A stretch of 64,000 nucleotides of DNA, from NCBI RefSeq assembly GCF_009663685.2, contig NZ_RCOG02000027.1:62001-126000 (forward strand), read 5' to 3'. This stretch comes from Cupriavidus sp. U2 (GTDB lineage Bacteria > Pseudomonadota > Gammaproteobacteria > Burkholderiales > Burkholderiaceae). Positions 53,282 through 61,272 of this stretch are shown here, piece by piece (within the stretch, counting starts at the first letter, position 1; each line of letters starts with the position of its first letter). The translations under genes and the position numbers were made by a program. The notes beneath the pieces were generated by a model that did not search any database, was not told where the DNA came from, and was given only the letters and a program-made list of their open reading frames with translations.

Positions 53282-54160
53282 TCAGCGTTCGCGGCTTGCC
53301 GCCACGAACGCGTCGATCAGGGCGGCAGCCGGCGCACGCTTGAGCGCCGACTGCCGCACCAGCACGCCGATCTCGCGATACAGGGGCTGGCCCGGCATCG
53401 GCACTTCCTTGATATGCGGGGTCTGCCGCAGCGGCACCAGGGCCGACGGAATGATCGCGCAGCCCAGCCCTTCGCTCACCATCTGCAGGATCACGGCGGG
53501 CTCGTCCAGCTCCATGCCTTCGCGCACCCACAGCCGGTGCCGCCGCAGGTAGCGATCCACCAGCTGCCCGCCCGTGGAATGGCGGTTGTAGCGGATAAAC
53601 GGCACGGTCTGCAGCAGGGTCTTCAGATCGTCCGGCGCGTCGGGCGGCGCCACGGCCACGAACCGTTCGCGGATCAGCGGCCCCCATTTCAGTTCTGGCG
53701 GAATGCCGAGCCGCGGCTTCACCAGCACGGCGATGTCGAGTTCGCGGGCATCCACCTGGGTCAGCAACTGCGTCGACATGCCCGGCACGATGTTCACGTG
53801 GGTGTCCGGGTGCGCCACCCTGAAACGCTGCATCGCCTGAGGTAGCAGGCTCGATTGCACAGTCGACACGGCCCCCAGATCCAGCGGCGCCATGTCACGC
53901 TGGGCCCGCGCACCTTTCATCGATTCGTAGAGGCCGACGATCCGCGCGGCATCGTCCAGCATCTGGCGGCCTTCGTCACTCAATGCCACCGATTTGCCCG
54001 ACCGATCGAACAGCGTGCAGCCCAGATCCTCTTCCAGGCGGCGGATCTGGGTGCTTACGGCCGATTGCGTCAGGCCCAGCCGCGTGCCGGCAGCGGAAAA
54101 CGAGCCGGTTTCGGCGGCCACGAGGAAAGTCTTGAAGTAGCGCAGCAAGAGGCGGTTCAA
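53282..54160 (-). CDS. LysR-family regulator of the VOC-FAH operon
   Basis: About 292 residues: HTH LLLRYFKTFLVAAETGSFSAAGTRLGLTQSAVSTQIRRLEEDLGCTLFDRSGKSVALSDEG, then an effector domain. The start is unclear. No ATG is in frame; TTG at 54187, 54160 or 54148 are candidates. The LysR-type palindrome at 54163-54177 would lie inside the gene if 54187 were used, so a later start is preferred. It is divergent from the VOC and FAH genes and probably controls them. Confidence 0.85.
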   Translation of the reverse strand: MNRLLLRYFKTFLVAAETGSFSAAGTRLGLTQSAVSTQIRRLEEDLGCTLFDRSGKSVALSDEGRQMLDDAARIVGLYESMKGARAQRDMAPLDLGAVSTVQSSLLPQAMQRFRVAHPDTHVNIVPGMSTQLLTQVDARELDIAVLVKPRLGIPPELKWGPLIRERFVAVAPPDAPDDLKTLLQTVPFIRYNRHSTGGQLVDRYLRRHRLWVREGMELDEPAVILQMVSEGLGCAIIPSALVPLRQTPHIKEVPMPGQPLYREIGVLVRQSALKRAPAAALIDAFVAASRER

Positions 54161-54162
54161 GC

Positions 54163-54177
54163 ATCGAAATTTTCGAT
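54163..54177. promoter_or_regulatory. LysR-type operator ATCGAAA-N-TTTCGAT
   Basis: A perfect 7-1-7 palindrome that includes the T-N11-A core of LysR regulators. It lies between the LysR gene and the VOC gene, about 95 bases upstream of the latter. Confidence 0.65.
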
Positions 54178-54270
54178 ACTTAGTCAAAAAATGATTCGTT
54201 TCATATTACGAGTTCTGCTGATTACAATCAACGACACACTCCACAACCGCCTTGCAAAAGAGTCACAGCG

Positions 54271-54693
54271 ATGAGCGCCATTCCCCTGTTCCACCTTGCC
54301 TTCCCGGTGCACGACCTCGCCACCGCGCGCCAGTTCTATGGCGATCTGCTCGGCTGCCCCGAGGGGCGCAGTTCCGACGCCTGGGTGGACTTCAACTTCT
54401 ACGGCCATCAGGTCGTGGCGCATCTGTCGCCGGACGAATGCGGCCATCGCGCCACCAGCGCCGTGGATGGCGACGACGTGCCGGTGCGCCATTTCGGCGC
54501 GATCCTGCCGATGGCCGAATGGGAACGCCTGGCCGACAAACTGCGCGCCGCCGGCACGAAGTTCGTGATCGAGCCGCACGTGCGCTTCAAGGGCCAGGTT
54601 GGCGAGCAGGCCACGATGTTCTTCCTGGACCCGTCCGGCAACGCCCTCGAATTCAAGGCCTTTGGCGACCTGAGCCAGGTGTTTGCGAAGTAA
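54271..54693 (+). CDS. VOC-family (glyoxalase/dioxygenase-like) protein
   Basis: A 140-residue vicinal-oxygen-chelate protein with two beta-alpha-beta-beta-beta modules. Candidate metal ligands are His8 (FHLAFPV), His near VRHFGA and Glu in GNALEFKAF. It begins PLFHLAFPVHDLATARQFYGDLLGCPEG, as in small dioxygenase-like members. It is the first gene of a pair with a fumarylpyruvate hydrolase-like gene 44 bases downstream, suggesting a role in aromatic ring-cleavage product handling. Confidence 0.85.
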   Translation: MSAIPLFHLAFPVHDLATARQFYGDLLGCPEGRSSDAWVDFNFYGHQVVAHLSPDECGHRATSAVDGDDVPVRHFGAILPMAEWERLADKLRAAGTKFVIEPHVRFKGQVGEQATMFFLDPSGNALEFKAFGDLSQVFAK

Positions 54694-54736
54694 TCCGGGG
54701 CAACCCGTCCCAACTGATAGCGAGACAGAGCGAGAC

Positions 54737-55432
54737 ATGACCGATTTCGTGATCCAACCCGCGCCGCAGGCGAGCGTGGCCGTTGCCGGCAGCCAGGCCC
54801 GTTTTCCGATCCGCCGCGTGTTCTGCGTGGGCCGCAACTACGCCGCGCACGCCCGCGAGATGGGCAAGGACCCCGACCGCGAGCCGCCGTTTTTCTTCAC
54901 CAAGCCGGCTGACGCCGTGGTGGCGGCCGAAGGTCTCGTGCCGTATCCGCCGCTGACCGAAAACCTGCATCACGAGATCGAACTGGTGGTGGCCATTGGC
55001 AAGGCCGGCGCCAACGTCAAACCCGAGCAGGCGCTGGATCTGGTGTGGGGCTACGGCGTGGGGGTGGACCTGACGCGCCGCGACCTGCAGGACGTGGCCA
55101 AGAAGATGAGCCGCCCATGGGACTGGTCGAAGTCGTTCGACGCCTCGGGTCCGTGCGGCCCGCTGCAACCGGCCTCGGCAATCGGCCATCCGGCCAAGGG
55201 CGCCATCTGGCTCAAGGTCAACGGCGAAACGCGCCAGCAAGGCGACCTGACCGAACTGATCTGGCCCGTGGCCGACGTCATCGCCTATATCTCCGAGGCC
55301 ATGACCCTGCAGCCGGGCGACCTGATCTTTACCGGCACCCCGGCAGGCGTGGGCGCGCTGAACCCCGGTGACGCGGTGACGGCTGGCGTCGAAGGTGTCG
55401 GCGAGATCGCTTTCACGATCGGCAAGCGGTAA
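54737..55432 (+). CDS. fumarylacetoacetate hydrolase family protein (fumarylpyruvate hydrolase-like)
   Basis: A 231-residue FAH-domain enzyme. RRVFCVGRNYAAHAREMGKDPDREPPFFFTKPADAVV opens the domain. The metal-binding acids lie in HHEIELVVAIGK and in YGVGVDLTRRDLQ, and GDLIFTGTPAGVGAL closes the active site. The short form with this opening is typical of fumarylpyruvate hydrolase (NagK) of the gentisate pathway or of related C-C hydrolases. No gentisate dioxygenase is nearby, so the exact substrate is open. Confidence 0.88.
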   Translation: MTDFVIQPAPQASVAVAGSQARFPIRRVFCVGRNYAAHAREMGKDPDREPPFFFTKPADAVVAAEGLVPYPPLTENLHHEIELVVAIGKAGANVKPEQALDLVWGYGVGVDLTRRDLQDVAKKMSRPWDWSKSFDASGPCGPLQPASAIGHPAKGAIWLKVNGETRQQGDLTELIWPVADVIAYISEAMTLQPGDLIFTGTPAGVGALNPGDAVTAGVEGVGEIAFTIGKR

Positions 55433-55456
55433 ACCGGGCCCTACGGCTGCCACAAG

Positions 55457-55498
55457 GCGGTGATGTCGGAGCGCCCGGCATTACCGCTTTTTTCTTTT
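55457..55498 (+). terminator. intrinsic terminator after the FAH gene
   Basis: GCGGTGATG and CATTACCGC form a 9-base stem with one mismatch and a 13-base loop, followed by six T residues, then CTTTT. It ends the LysR-controlled VOC-FAH transcript. Confidence 0.8.
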
Positions 55499-55588
55499 GG
55501 ATTCAATAACTTATCGTGGGGAGCCACCGCAGCTAGAGCGAACCCTCCACCTCGAACATCGGAATTTCTTCAAATTCTCCTTGCTTAT

Positions 55589-55606
55589 CTATCTAGTAGT
55601 AGATAA
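55589..55606. promoter_or_regulatory. first copy of a CTATCTA-N4-TAGATAG operator
   Basis: CTATCTA-GTAG-TAGATAA, a 7-4-7 inverted repeat with one mismatch in the last base, in an AT-rich stretch. Its near-twin lies 133 bases on. TetR-type dimers bind such sites. It precedes a 40-residue frame (55617-55739) that has no ribosome site and looks like a remnant or chance frame. Confidence 0.6.
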
Positions 55607-55721
55607 TATTCGAGCCATGGACGACGCAACGCAGCAAACGACACAAGCCGCGCAGCCGAATCCAAGCATCACAAAGTTGTTTGTCAGTACCGGAAGCGGT
55701 CTTTTTTTTAGCGCAACGTAT

Positions 55722-55739
55722 CTATCTAGCAGTAGATAG
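55722..55739. promoter_or_regulatory. second copy of a CTATCTA-N4-TAGATAG operator
   Basis: CTATCTA-GCAG-TAGATAG is a perfect 7-4-7 inverted repeat, 92 bases upstream of the DGAR-repeat gene start. It is the likely control site for that gene; the TetR gene at 56511 is the nearest candidate repressor. Confidence 0.65.
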
Positions 55740-55831
55740 CAGCAAGAAGAAAGACCCCTGATTCGCAGCACAGACATCGGCCAGCGATCCACACACGAAC
55801 CCGGATCGCCGACCTTGCCAAGGAGAGCATC

Positions 55832-56281
55832 ATGAACGCAAAGACCATCGTTACCGCCGCCGCCCTCGCCGCCGCTTTTGTGACTGGCGCTGTCCAGGCC
55901 GCCCCCGCCGCGCAGAAGACTGGCGAAGTCTACGGTTACAGCTACCGCGTGCAAGACCAACGCAGCGCATTTTCCGATGGCGCCCGCCAGGGCAAGTTCG
56001 ATTCCTTCAGCGAAGGCGCCCGCCTTGGTAACCGCGACGCCTTCACCGACGGTGCCCGCGTGACGAACCGCGACGGCCTGGTGGCCAGCATCGGCAACCG
56101 CGACGCCTACACCGATGGTGCGCGCGTCGGCAAGGCCGACCCGTTCACCGACGGCGCCAAGATCGACAAGTTCGACCCGTACACCGATGGTGCCCGCACC
56201 GTCGCCGGCCTGGACCGCACGGGTGTCTCGTCCGAACCGTCGCGCAACTTCGACGTGTACACCGACGGCGCCCTCGCCTGA
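55832..56281 (+). CDS. exported DGAR-repeat protein (larger paralogue)
   Basis: A 149-residue protein with a Sec signal (TAAALAAAFVTGAVQAAPA). The mature part is almost entirely a 12-residue repeat of form G-x-x-D-[SAP]-[FY]-[ST]-[DE]-G-A-[RK]-x: GKFDSFSEGARL, GNRDAFTDGARV, GNRDAYTDGARV, GKADPFTDGAKI, DKFDPYTDGART and RNFDVYTDGALA. A further partial and a degenerate copy are also present. It shares the repeat with the 100-residue protein at 35869-36171. No catalytic residues, cysteines or known domain are visible. AAGGAGAG precedes ATG 55832. Confidence 0.78.
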   Translation: MNAKTIVTAAALAAAFVTGAVQAAPAAQKTGEVYGYSYRVQDQRSAFSDGARQGKFDSFSEGARLGNRDAFTDGARVTNRDGLVASIGNRDAYTDGARVGKADPFTDGAKIDKFDPYTDGARTVAGLDRTGVSSEPSRNFDVYTDGALA

Positions 56282-56349
56282 GCCCCCGCCACGGCCGTGC
56301 CCCGGTAGAGACCGCGGGCACGGCCGGAACAGATACCAGGAGCTTCATC

Positions 56350-56451
56350 ATGACCTTGCGTGACACAGCCCTGATCCTGGGCGGCTGGGTGGTGCTCTGC
56401 CTCACCAGCGGCGCAGTCCTCTCGCTGGTTGCGCAGAACCTGTCCATCTGA
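56350..56451 (+). CDS. 33-residue single-helix membrane peptide
   Basis: A very short gene: MTLRDTALILGGWVVLCLTSG then AVLSLVAQNLSI. It is one transmembrane helix with hardly any flanks. An AGGAG site lies eight bases before the ATG, which makes it more credible than its length alone. It lies 68 bases after the DGAR-repeat gene and 59 bases before the TetR gene, all on the same strand, and may be part of one unit. Confidence 0.6.
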   Translation: MTLRDTALILGGWVVLCLTSGAVLSLVAQNLSI

Positions 56452-56510
56452 AAGGCCGGGCGGGCGAACAACCGGAGGGTCCATCGCCACAAAAGGCGCG
56501 GACAGTTGAC

Positions 56511-57116
56511 ATGAAAACGCATTCCGTACGCGATCAATTGCTCGAGCACGCCTCCGTGCTGATCCGGCAACGGGGCTACAACGGTTTCAGCTACCGCGAC
56601 CTCGCGGAGCTGGTAGGCGTGAAGACATCGAGCATCCACTACTACTTCCCGGCCAAGGACGATCTGGTGCTGGAAGTGGTGCGCCTGTACCGTGAACGCT
56701 CGCAGGCCCGGCTGGCGGCCATCGACACATCGCTGCCGCTGATCGAGCAGGCCGAGCGATATGTGGGCCCGCTGCGCAACGATATCGAGCTGAACCAGAT
56801 CTGCCTGGCCGGCATGTTGTCCGCCGAGGTGCTGGCGCTGCCCGATGCGATCCGCAGCTACCTGCAGGCACATTTCCAGGCAAATGAAACCTGGATCGCG
56901 AACCTGTTGCGCCGCGCCGAGGCCGAACGCGGCCAGCCGTACCCGGTGCCGCCGCCGTTGCTGGCCAAGGTGCTGTATGGCGCGATCCAGAACGGCATCA
57001 TCACCGCGCGGATGTCGGGCTCCAGCGACCGGCTGGACGCCGCGGCCGACATGCTGCTGGGTGCCGTGCGCGGTTCGATGTGCGCAGTGGCCGAGCACGA
57101 ACCGGCGATGGCCTGA
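56511..57116 (+). CDS. TetR-family regulator near the DGAR-repeat gene
   Basis: A 201-residue repressor with HTH VRDQLLEHASVLIRQRGYNGFSYRDLAELVGVKTSSIHYYFPAKDDLVLEVV (the GFSYRDLA...KTSSIHYYFP form of a large TetR subgroup). The ligand domain has the ICLAGMLSAEVLALPDAIRSYLQAHFQANETWI pattern found in that subgroup. It lies downstream of the DGAR-repeat and 33-residue genes and could act on the twin operator at 55589-55739. A GC hairpin follows the stop. Confidence 0.86.
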   Translation: MKTHSVRDQLLEHASVLIRQRGYNGFSYRDLAELVGVKTSSIHYYFPAKDDLVLEVVRLYRERSQARLAAIDTSLPLIEQAERYVGPLRNDIELNQICLAGMLSAEVLALPDAIRSYLQAHFQANETWIANLLRRAEAERGQPYPVPPPLLAKVLYGAIQNGIITARMSGSSDRLDAAADMLLGAVRGSMCAVAEHEPAMA

Positions 57117-57143
57117 TGACCATCCGGGCCTGAACAGTTTTCT

Positions 57144-57197
57144 GGGCGCCCCGGTTCAGGCGCCCGACGCCCGCCGTCCGCTCTCGCGACGGGCGTC
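57144..57197 (+). terminator. double hairpin after the TetR gene
   Basis: GGGCGCC and GGCGCCC pair around CCGGTTCA (57144-57165), and directly after, GACGCCCG (57166) pairs with CGGGCGTC (57190-57197). Both follow the TetR stop without a T-run close by. Confidence 0.5.
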
Positions 57198-57261
57198 ACC
57201 CATTTCTCCGACGCCGGGATCGTCCTCCGGCGATTTTTTTCGTTTACGTTTTTTCGTTTGT

Positions 57262-58233
57262 TTACGAGGCGCCTTTCCCGGCTGCAGCCTTCTTCGCGGC
57301 GGCCCGCTTTGCGGGCGCCTTCTTCGGGGCCGCTTTCGTTGTCGCCGCCTTTGTCACCGCCTTTGTCACCGCCTTCGTCGCCGCCTTTCTCGTCGTGGAT
57401 GTCTTCGCGGTTGCCTTCGCCGCCCCCTTCGTGACTTTCCCGCCCGGCTCCTCGCCGCCAGCGTCGATCACGACCCATGCCGGCGCATGATCGCTGGCCT
57501 TCTCCTCGCCGCGCACCCATTTGTCGACGCCGGCGTCGCGCATCCGCAGGCCGGGGCTCAGCAGCAGATGGTCGATCCGCAGCCCCGAATTGGTTTGCCA
57601 GTGCTGGCGAAAGTAATCCCAGAACGTGTAGATCTTCTCGTCGGGATAGCGCGCACGCAGCGCATCGGTCCAGCCCTGCGCCAGCAGGCGGCGGTAACAT
57701 TCGCGGCTTTCCGGCTGCAGCAGCGCGTCCTTGAGCCATGAACGCGTGTTGTAGATGTCGTCATCGGTGGGCACCACGTTGTAGTCGCCCGCGATGACCA
57801 CCGGGTGGCCGCTCTCCAGCAGCGTCTGCGCATGCCGGATCAGCCGTTCGAACCATGCCAGCTTGTAGTCGAACTTCGGGCCCGGCTGCGGATTGCCGTT
57901 GGGCAGGTACAGGCACGCGATCAGCACGCCCTCGACGGCGGCTTCCAGGTAACGGCTCTGCGAGTCCTCGTCGCCGCCCGGCAGCCCCCGCCGTACCTCC
58001 ACCGGATCGGCGCCCCTGGCAAGGATCGCCACGCCATTCCACGACTTCTGGCCGTGCCAGATCGCCCCGTATCCGGCCGCGCGAATCTCGTCGATCGGAA
58101 ACCCCTCGTCTACCGTCTTCAGCTCCTGCAGGCATGCCACGTCGGGCGCCTCGCGTTCCAGCCAGTTCAGCAGCGCCTGCAGGCGCGTGCGTACCCCATT
58201 GATATTGAAGGTGGCGATCTTGAGCGAATGCAT
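57262..58233 (-). CDS. xth: exodeoxyribonuclease III with a histone H1-like Lys/Ala tail
   Basis: A 323-residue protein. Residues 1-257 are a complete AP endonuclease/exonuclease III: Asn10 and Asn12 in ATFNINGVR, Glu37 in CLQELK, Asp150 and Asn152 in IAGDYNVVP, and Asp248-His249 in ASDHAP. It repairs abasic sites and 3'-blocked DNA ends. Residues 266-323 are a tail of Lys, Ala, Thr and Pro (KAVTKAVTKAATTKAAPKK and similar) like bacterial H1/Hc1 or PhaP-tail basic repeats, which would bind DNA non-specifically. The usual length is about 257-270 residues, so the tail is an addition. Confidence 0.9.
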   Translation of the reverse strand: MHSLKIATFNINGVRTRLQALLNWLEREAPDVACLQELKTVDEGFPIDEIRAAGYGAIWHGQKSWNGVAILARGADPVEVRRGLPGGDEDSQSRYLEAAVEGVLIACLYLPNGNPQPGPKFDYKLAWFERLIRHAQTLLESGHPVVIAGDYNVVPTDDDIYNTRSWLKDALLQPESRECYRRLLAQGWTDALRARYPDEKIYTFWDYFRQHWQTNSGLRIDHLLLSPGLRMRDAGVDKWVRGEEKASDHAPAWVVIDAGGEEPGGKVTKGAAKATAKTSTTRKAATKAVTKAVTKAATTKAAPKKAPAKRAAAKKAAAGKGAS

Positions 58234-58349
58234 CGGAACGTTCTCCTTTCAGGCCGGTTTCCATCTTAGATTCGCGCGCCAGAATTTCCTGTCGGTGTCC
58301 GATCACTGTATATTCATACAGTCCCGCGATCCTTACTCCCTTTTGCGTC

Positions 58350-60683
58350 TTGTCCGCCACATCTACCAACCCGCCCCGCTATACCGTTGCCGTGCGCACC
58401 TTGTGCGAGTTCACGGCCAAGGCGGGCGACCTCGACCTGCGCTTCACGCCCTCGCCCACCGGGCAGGAAGGCGTGGCCGGGCATGGCGTGGTGACAAGCC
58501 GGCGCGGACCGGGCTATGAGGCCGAGGTGGCCCTGTCGGGCGATTTCGAGGGCCTGCGGGTGCGCGGGCGTGCCGACGGCTACAACCCCGTGACCAACCG
58601 CGTGGAAGAAATCAAGACGGTGCGCGGCCAGAAGGTGGAGATTCCGCAGAATCACCAGGCGCTGCACTGGGCCCAGGCCAAGATCTACGGCTGGTTGCTG
58701 TGCCAGTCGCGCGAACTGAAGCAGATCGACGTGGCGCTGGTGTATTTCGACATCGTGAGCCAGCAGGAACGCGTGCTCAAGGAACGGTTCGAGGCCCAGG
58801 CGCTGCGCGAATTCTTCGAGGACAGCTGCCGCCGCTTCATGCACTGGGCCGAACGCGAGGCCGCGCATCGCACGGGCCGCGACGCCGGGCTGGCCGCGCT
58901 GGCCTTCCCGCACGGCACGTTCCGCGAAGGGCAGCGCCTGCTGGCGGAATCGGTCTACAAGGCCAACGCGTCGGCGCGCACGCTGCTGGCGCAGGCGCCG
59001 ACGGGCATCGGCAAGTCGATCGGTACGGTGTTCCCGGCACTCAAGGCCATGCCGACGCAGCGCATCGACAAGGTGTTCTTCCTGTCGGCGCGATCCACGG
59101 GGCGCGCCGTGGCGCTGCATGCCACGCGGCAGCTCAGGCAGAACGCCGACGAGACGCCACTGCGCGTGCTGGAGCTGACCGCCCGCGACAAGGCCTGCGA
59201 ACACCCCGAGCTCGCCTGCCACGGCGAATCGTGCCCGCTGGCGCAGGGCTTCTACGACCGCCTGCCCGCTGCCCGCGACGCCGCCAGTCGCGCGCCGCTG
59301 CTGGACCGCGCCACCACGCGCGACATCGCCCGCGCGCACCAGGTCTGCCCGTATTACCTGGCCCAGGAGATGATCCGCTGGAGCGATCTGGTGGTTGGCG
59401 ACTACAACTACTACTTCGACCGCAGCGCGCTGCTGTACATGCTGACCGCGATGAACGAATGGCGCGTCAGCGTGCTGGTGGACGAAGCGCACAACCTCGT
59501 GGACCGGGGCCGTGCGATGTACACGTCCACGCTCGACCATGCGGCGTTCCGCGGTGTGCGGCTGGCCGCGCCGGCGGCGCTGAAGCGGCCGATGGACCGC
59601 GTCTACCGGCAGTGGCATGCGCTGGCCAAGTCCGGCGATGCCCCGTACGAAACGCGCGACGAGGAGCCCGCCGCGTTCGTCGAGGCGCTGGTGCAGCTTT
59701 GCACGGCCATCATCGACGACATGAGCGACCATCCGCAGCGGCACGACGCCGCGCTGGAACGCTTCTATTTCGACGCCATGCATTTCCTGCGGCTGGCCGA
59801 GCAGATGACCGAATACGGCGGCAAGCATTCGCTGTTCGACATCACGCGCACGCCGCGCAAGCGGACTGGCTTCGACGCCGACCTGTGCATCCGCAACCTG
59901 CTGCCCGCTCCCTACCTGGCCCCGCGCTTCGCGGGCGCGCATTCGACCACCCTGTTCTCGGCCACGCTGCAGCCCGCCGACTACTACCGCAACCTGCTGG
60001 GGCTGCCCGCCAGCGCGGTAGGCGTGGAAGTGCCGTCGCCGTTCCAGGCCGAGCAGCTCGATGTACACGTCGCGCGCCATATTTCCACGCGCTTCGCACA
60101 GCGCCGGCGCTCGCTGCCCGCCATCGTGCAACTGATGGCCGACCAGTTTGCGCGGCGCCCGGGCAACTACCTGGCGTTTTTCAGCAGCCACGACTATCTG
60201 CAGCAGGCGGCGGCGCTGCTGGCCGAGCAGCACCCCGGCATTCCTGCCTGGTCCCAGGCGCGAGGCATGACCGAGGCAGGCCAGGCAGCGTTTCTGGACG
60301 CCTTCGCGCCCGGCGGCCAGGGCATCGGCTTCGCGGTGCTGGGCGGGGTGTTTTCCGAAGGCGTGGACCTGCCAGGCGACCGCCTGATTGGCGCCTTCGT
60401 GGCCACGCTGGGCCTGCCGCAGATCAATCCGGTCAACGAGCAGCTGCGCGAGCGCATGGAAACCGTGTTCGGACAAGGCTACGACTACGCCTACCTGTAT
60501 CCGGGCCTGCGCAAGGTGGTGCAGGCCGCCGGCCGCGTGATCCGCACCCAGCAGGACCGCGGCGTGGTCTGGCTGATCGACGACCGCTATGCGCGCGCCG
60601 AAGTGCAGGCCCTTTTGCCGGCATGGTGGGAAATTCTTACCGGGCCGCCGGCGCACGCGCGCCCGCTGTCGCTGGCAGAATGA
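58350..60683 (+). CDS. XPD/DinG-type Fe-S helicase fused to a PD-(D/E)XK nuclease-like domain
   Basis: A 777-residue protein. Residues 60-150 contain a PD-(D/E)XK-like core: Asp76 in VRGRADGYNP and E87-I-K89 in VEEIKT. Helicase part: Walker A APTGIGKS (216-223), four cysteines at 283, 290, 295 and 333 fitting an XPD-type 4Fe-4S cluster, DEAH at 378-381 (VLVDEAHNLV), then the second RecA domain with TTLFSATLQ and VVQAAGRVIRTQQDRGVVWLIDDRY. It should unwind DNA 5'-3' and may cleave it. The start is TTG 58350 without a clear ribosome site. It is a neighbour of xth, divergently transcribed. Confidence 0.85.
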   Translation: MSATSTNPPRYTVAVRTLCEFTAKAGDLDLRFTPSPTGQEGVAGHGVVTSRRGPGYEAEVALSGDFEGLRVRGRADGYNPVTNRVEEIKTVRGQKVEIPQNHQALHWAQAKIYGWLLCQSRELKQIDVALVYFDIVSQQERVLKERFEAQALREFFEDSCRRFMHWAEREAAHRTGRDAGLAALAFPHGTFREGQRLLAESVYKANASARTLLAQAPTGIGKSIGTVFPALKAMPTQRIDKVFFLSARSTGRAVALHATRQLRQNADETPLRVLELTARDKACEHPELACHGESCPLAQGFYDRLPAARDAASRAPLLDRATTRDIARAHQVCPYYLAQEMIRWSDLVVGDYNYYFDRSALLYMLTAMNEWRVSVLVDEAHNLVDRGRAMYTSTLDHAAFRGVRLAAPAALKRPMDRVYRQWHALAKSGDAPYETRDEEPAAFVEALVQLCTAIIDDMSDHPQRHDAALERFYFDAMHFLRLAEQMTEYGGKHSLFDITRTPRKRTGFDADLCIRNLLPAPYLAPRFAGAHSTTLFSATLQPADYYRNLLGLPASAVGVEVPSPFQAEQLDVHVARHISTRFAQRRRSLPAIVQLMADQFARRPGNYLAFFSSHDYLQQAAALLAEQHPGIPAWSQARGMTEAGQAAFLDAFAPGGQGIGFAVLGGVFSEGVDLPGDRLIGAFVATLGLPQINPVNEQLRERMETVFGQGYDYAYLYPGLRKVVQAAGRVIRTQQDRGVVWLIDDRYARAEVQALLPAWWEILTGPPAHARPLSLAE

Positions 60684-60764
60684 CGGCTACGCCGCTGGCG
60701 CGGAAATCGCGTGTCGGGGGCATCAGACCATCCCCAGACCCATGTATCGACGGAGCCCCAACCG

Positions 60765-61091
60765 ATGAGCATGACCCACACATTTGCCACGACCGAGCCG
60801 TCGCGCGACGAGATCGATGCGCTGCGCGGCGCCACCATCCTGGAGTTTGGCACCCCCTGGTGCGGCTTCTGCCAGCGCGCGCAACCGCTGATCGAATCGG
60901 CCTTCGGCCAGCACCCGGCCATCGACCACATCAAGGTAGAGGACGGCAGCGGACGCCCGCTGGGCCGCTCGTTCCGCGTGAAGCTCTGGCCCACGCTGGT
61001 GTTCCTGCGCGACGGCAAGGAGGTGGCGCGCCTGGTGCGCCCGAACGACACCCGCGACATTACCGAGGCCATGCGCAAGATCGACCAGTGA
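60765..61091 (+). CDS. thioredoxin-like protein
   Basis: A 108-residue thioredoxin fold with active site W-C-G-F-C in EFGTPWCGFCQRAQPLIE, later VEDGSGRPLGRSFRVKLWPTLVFLRDGKEVARLVRP (cis-proline block WPT). The mid-sequence CGFC instead of CGPC marks a thioredoxin-like member rather than canonical TrxA. Cytosolic. It follows the helicase gene by 81 bases on the same strand. GGAG lies ten bases upstream of the ATG. Confidence 0.86.
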   Translation: MSMTHTFATTEPSRDEIDALRGATILEFGTPWCGFCQRAQPLIESAFGQHPAIDHIKVEDGSGRPLGRSFRVKLWPTLVFLRDGKEVARLVRPNDTRDITEAMRKIDQ

Positions 61092-61272
61092 TTTCCCGAA
61101 GCTCCCGTCCCCGGGTTCGCTTTGTCTCACTGAACGTTCCATTCGCGCCTTGATGGCGTGCGATGGCCGGATCGTGGTGGGGAAGGATTGATGGCGATGC
61201 GGTAAAGGTCCAGCATGATCGACTCCTCGCGCTCTCGCACGGCGGGCGCGGGGAACAATCATCGCTGGCAGT

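Noticed and set aside
55617..55739. A 40-residue frame between the two 7-4-7 operators
   Set aside because: No ribosome site, and its end lies in an operator; best treated as chance or remnant, not a gene.
58314..60656. A 780-residue open frame on the minus strand opposite the helicase gene
   Set aside because: Arg/Gln/His-rich composition without any family feature; the plus-strand frame has Walker A, DEAH and cysteine motifs.
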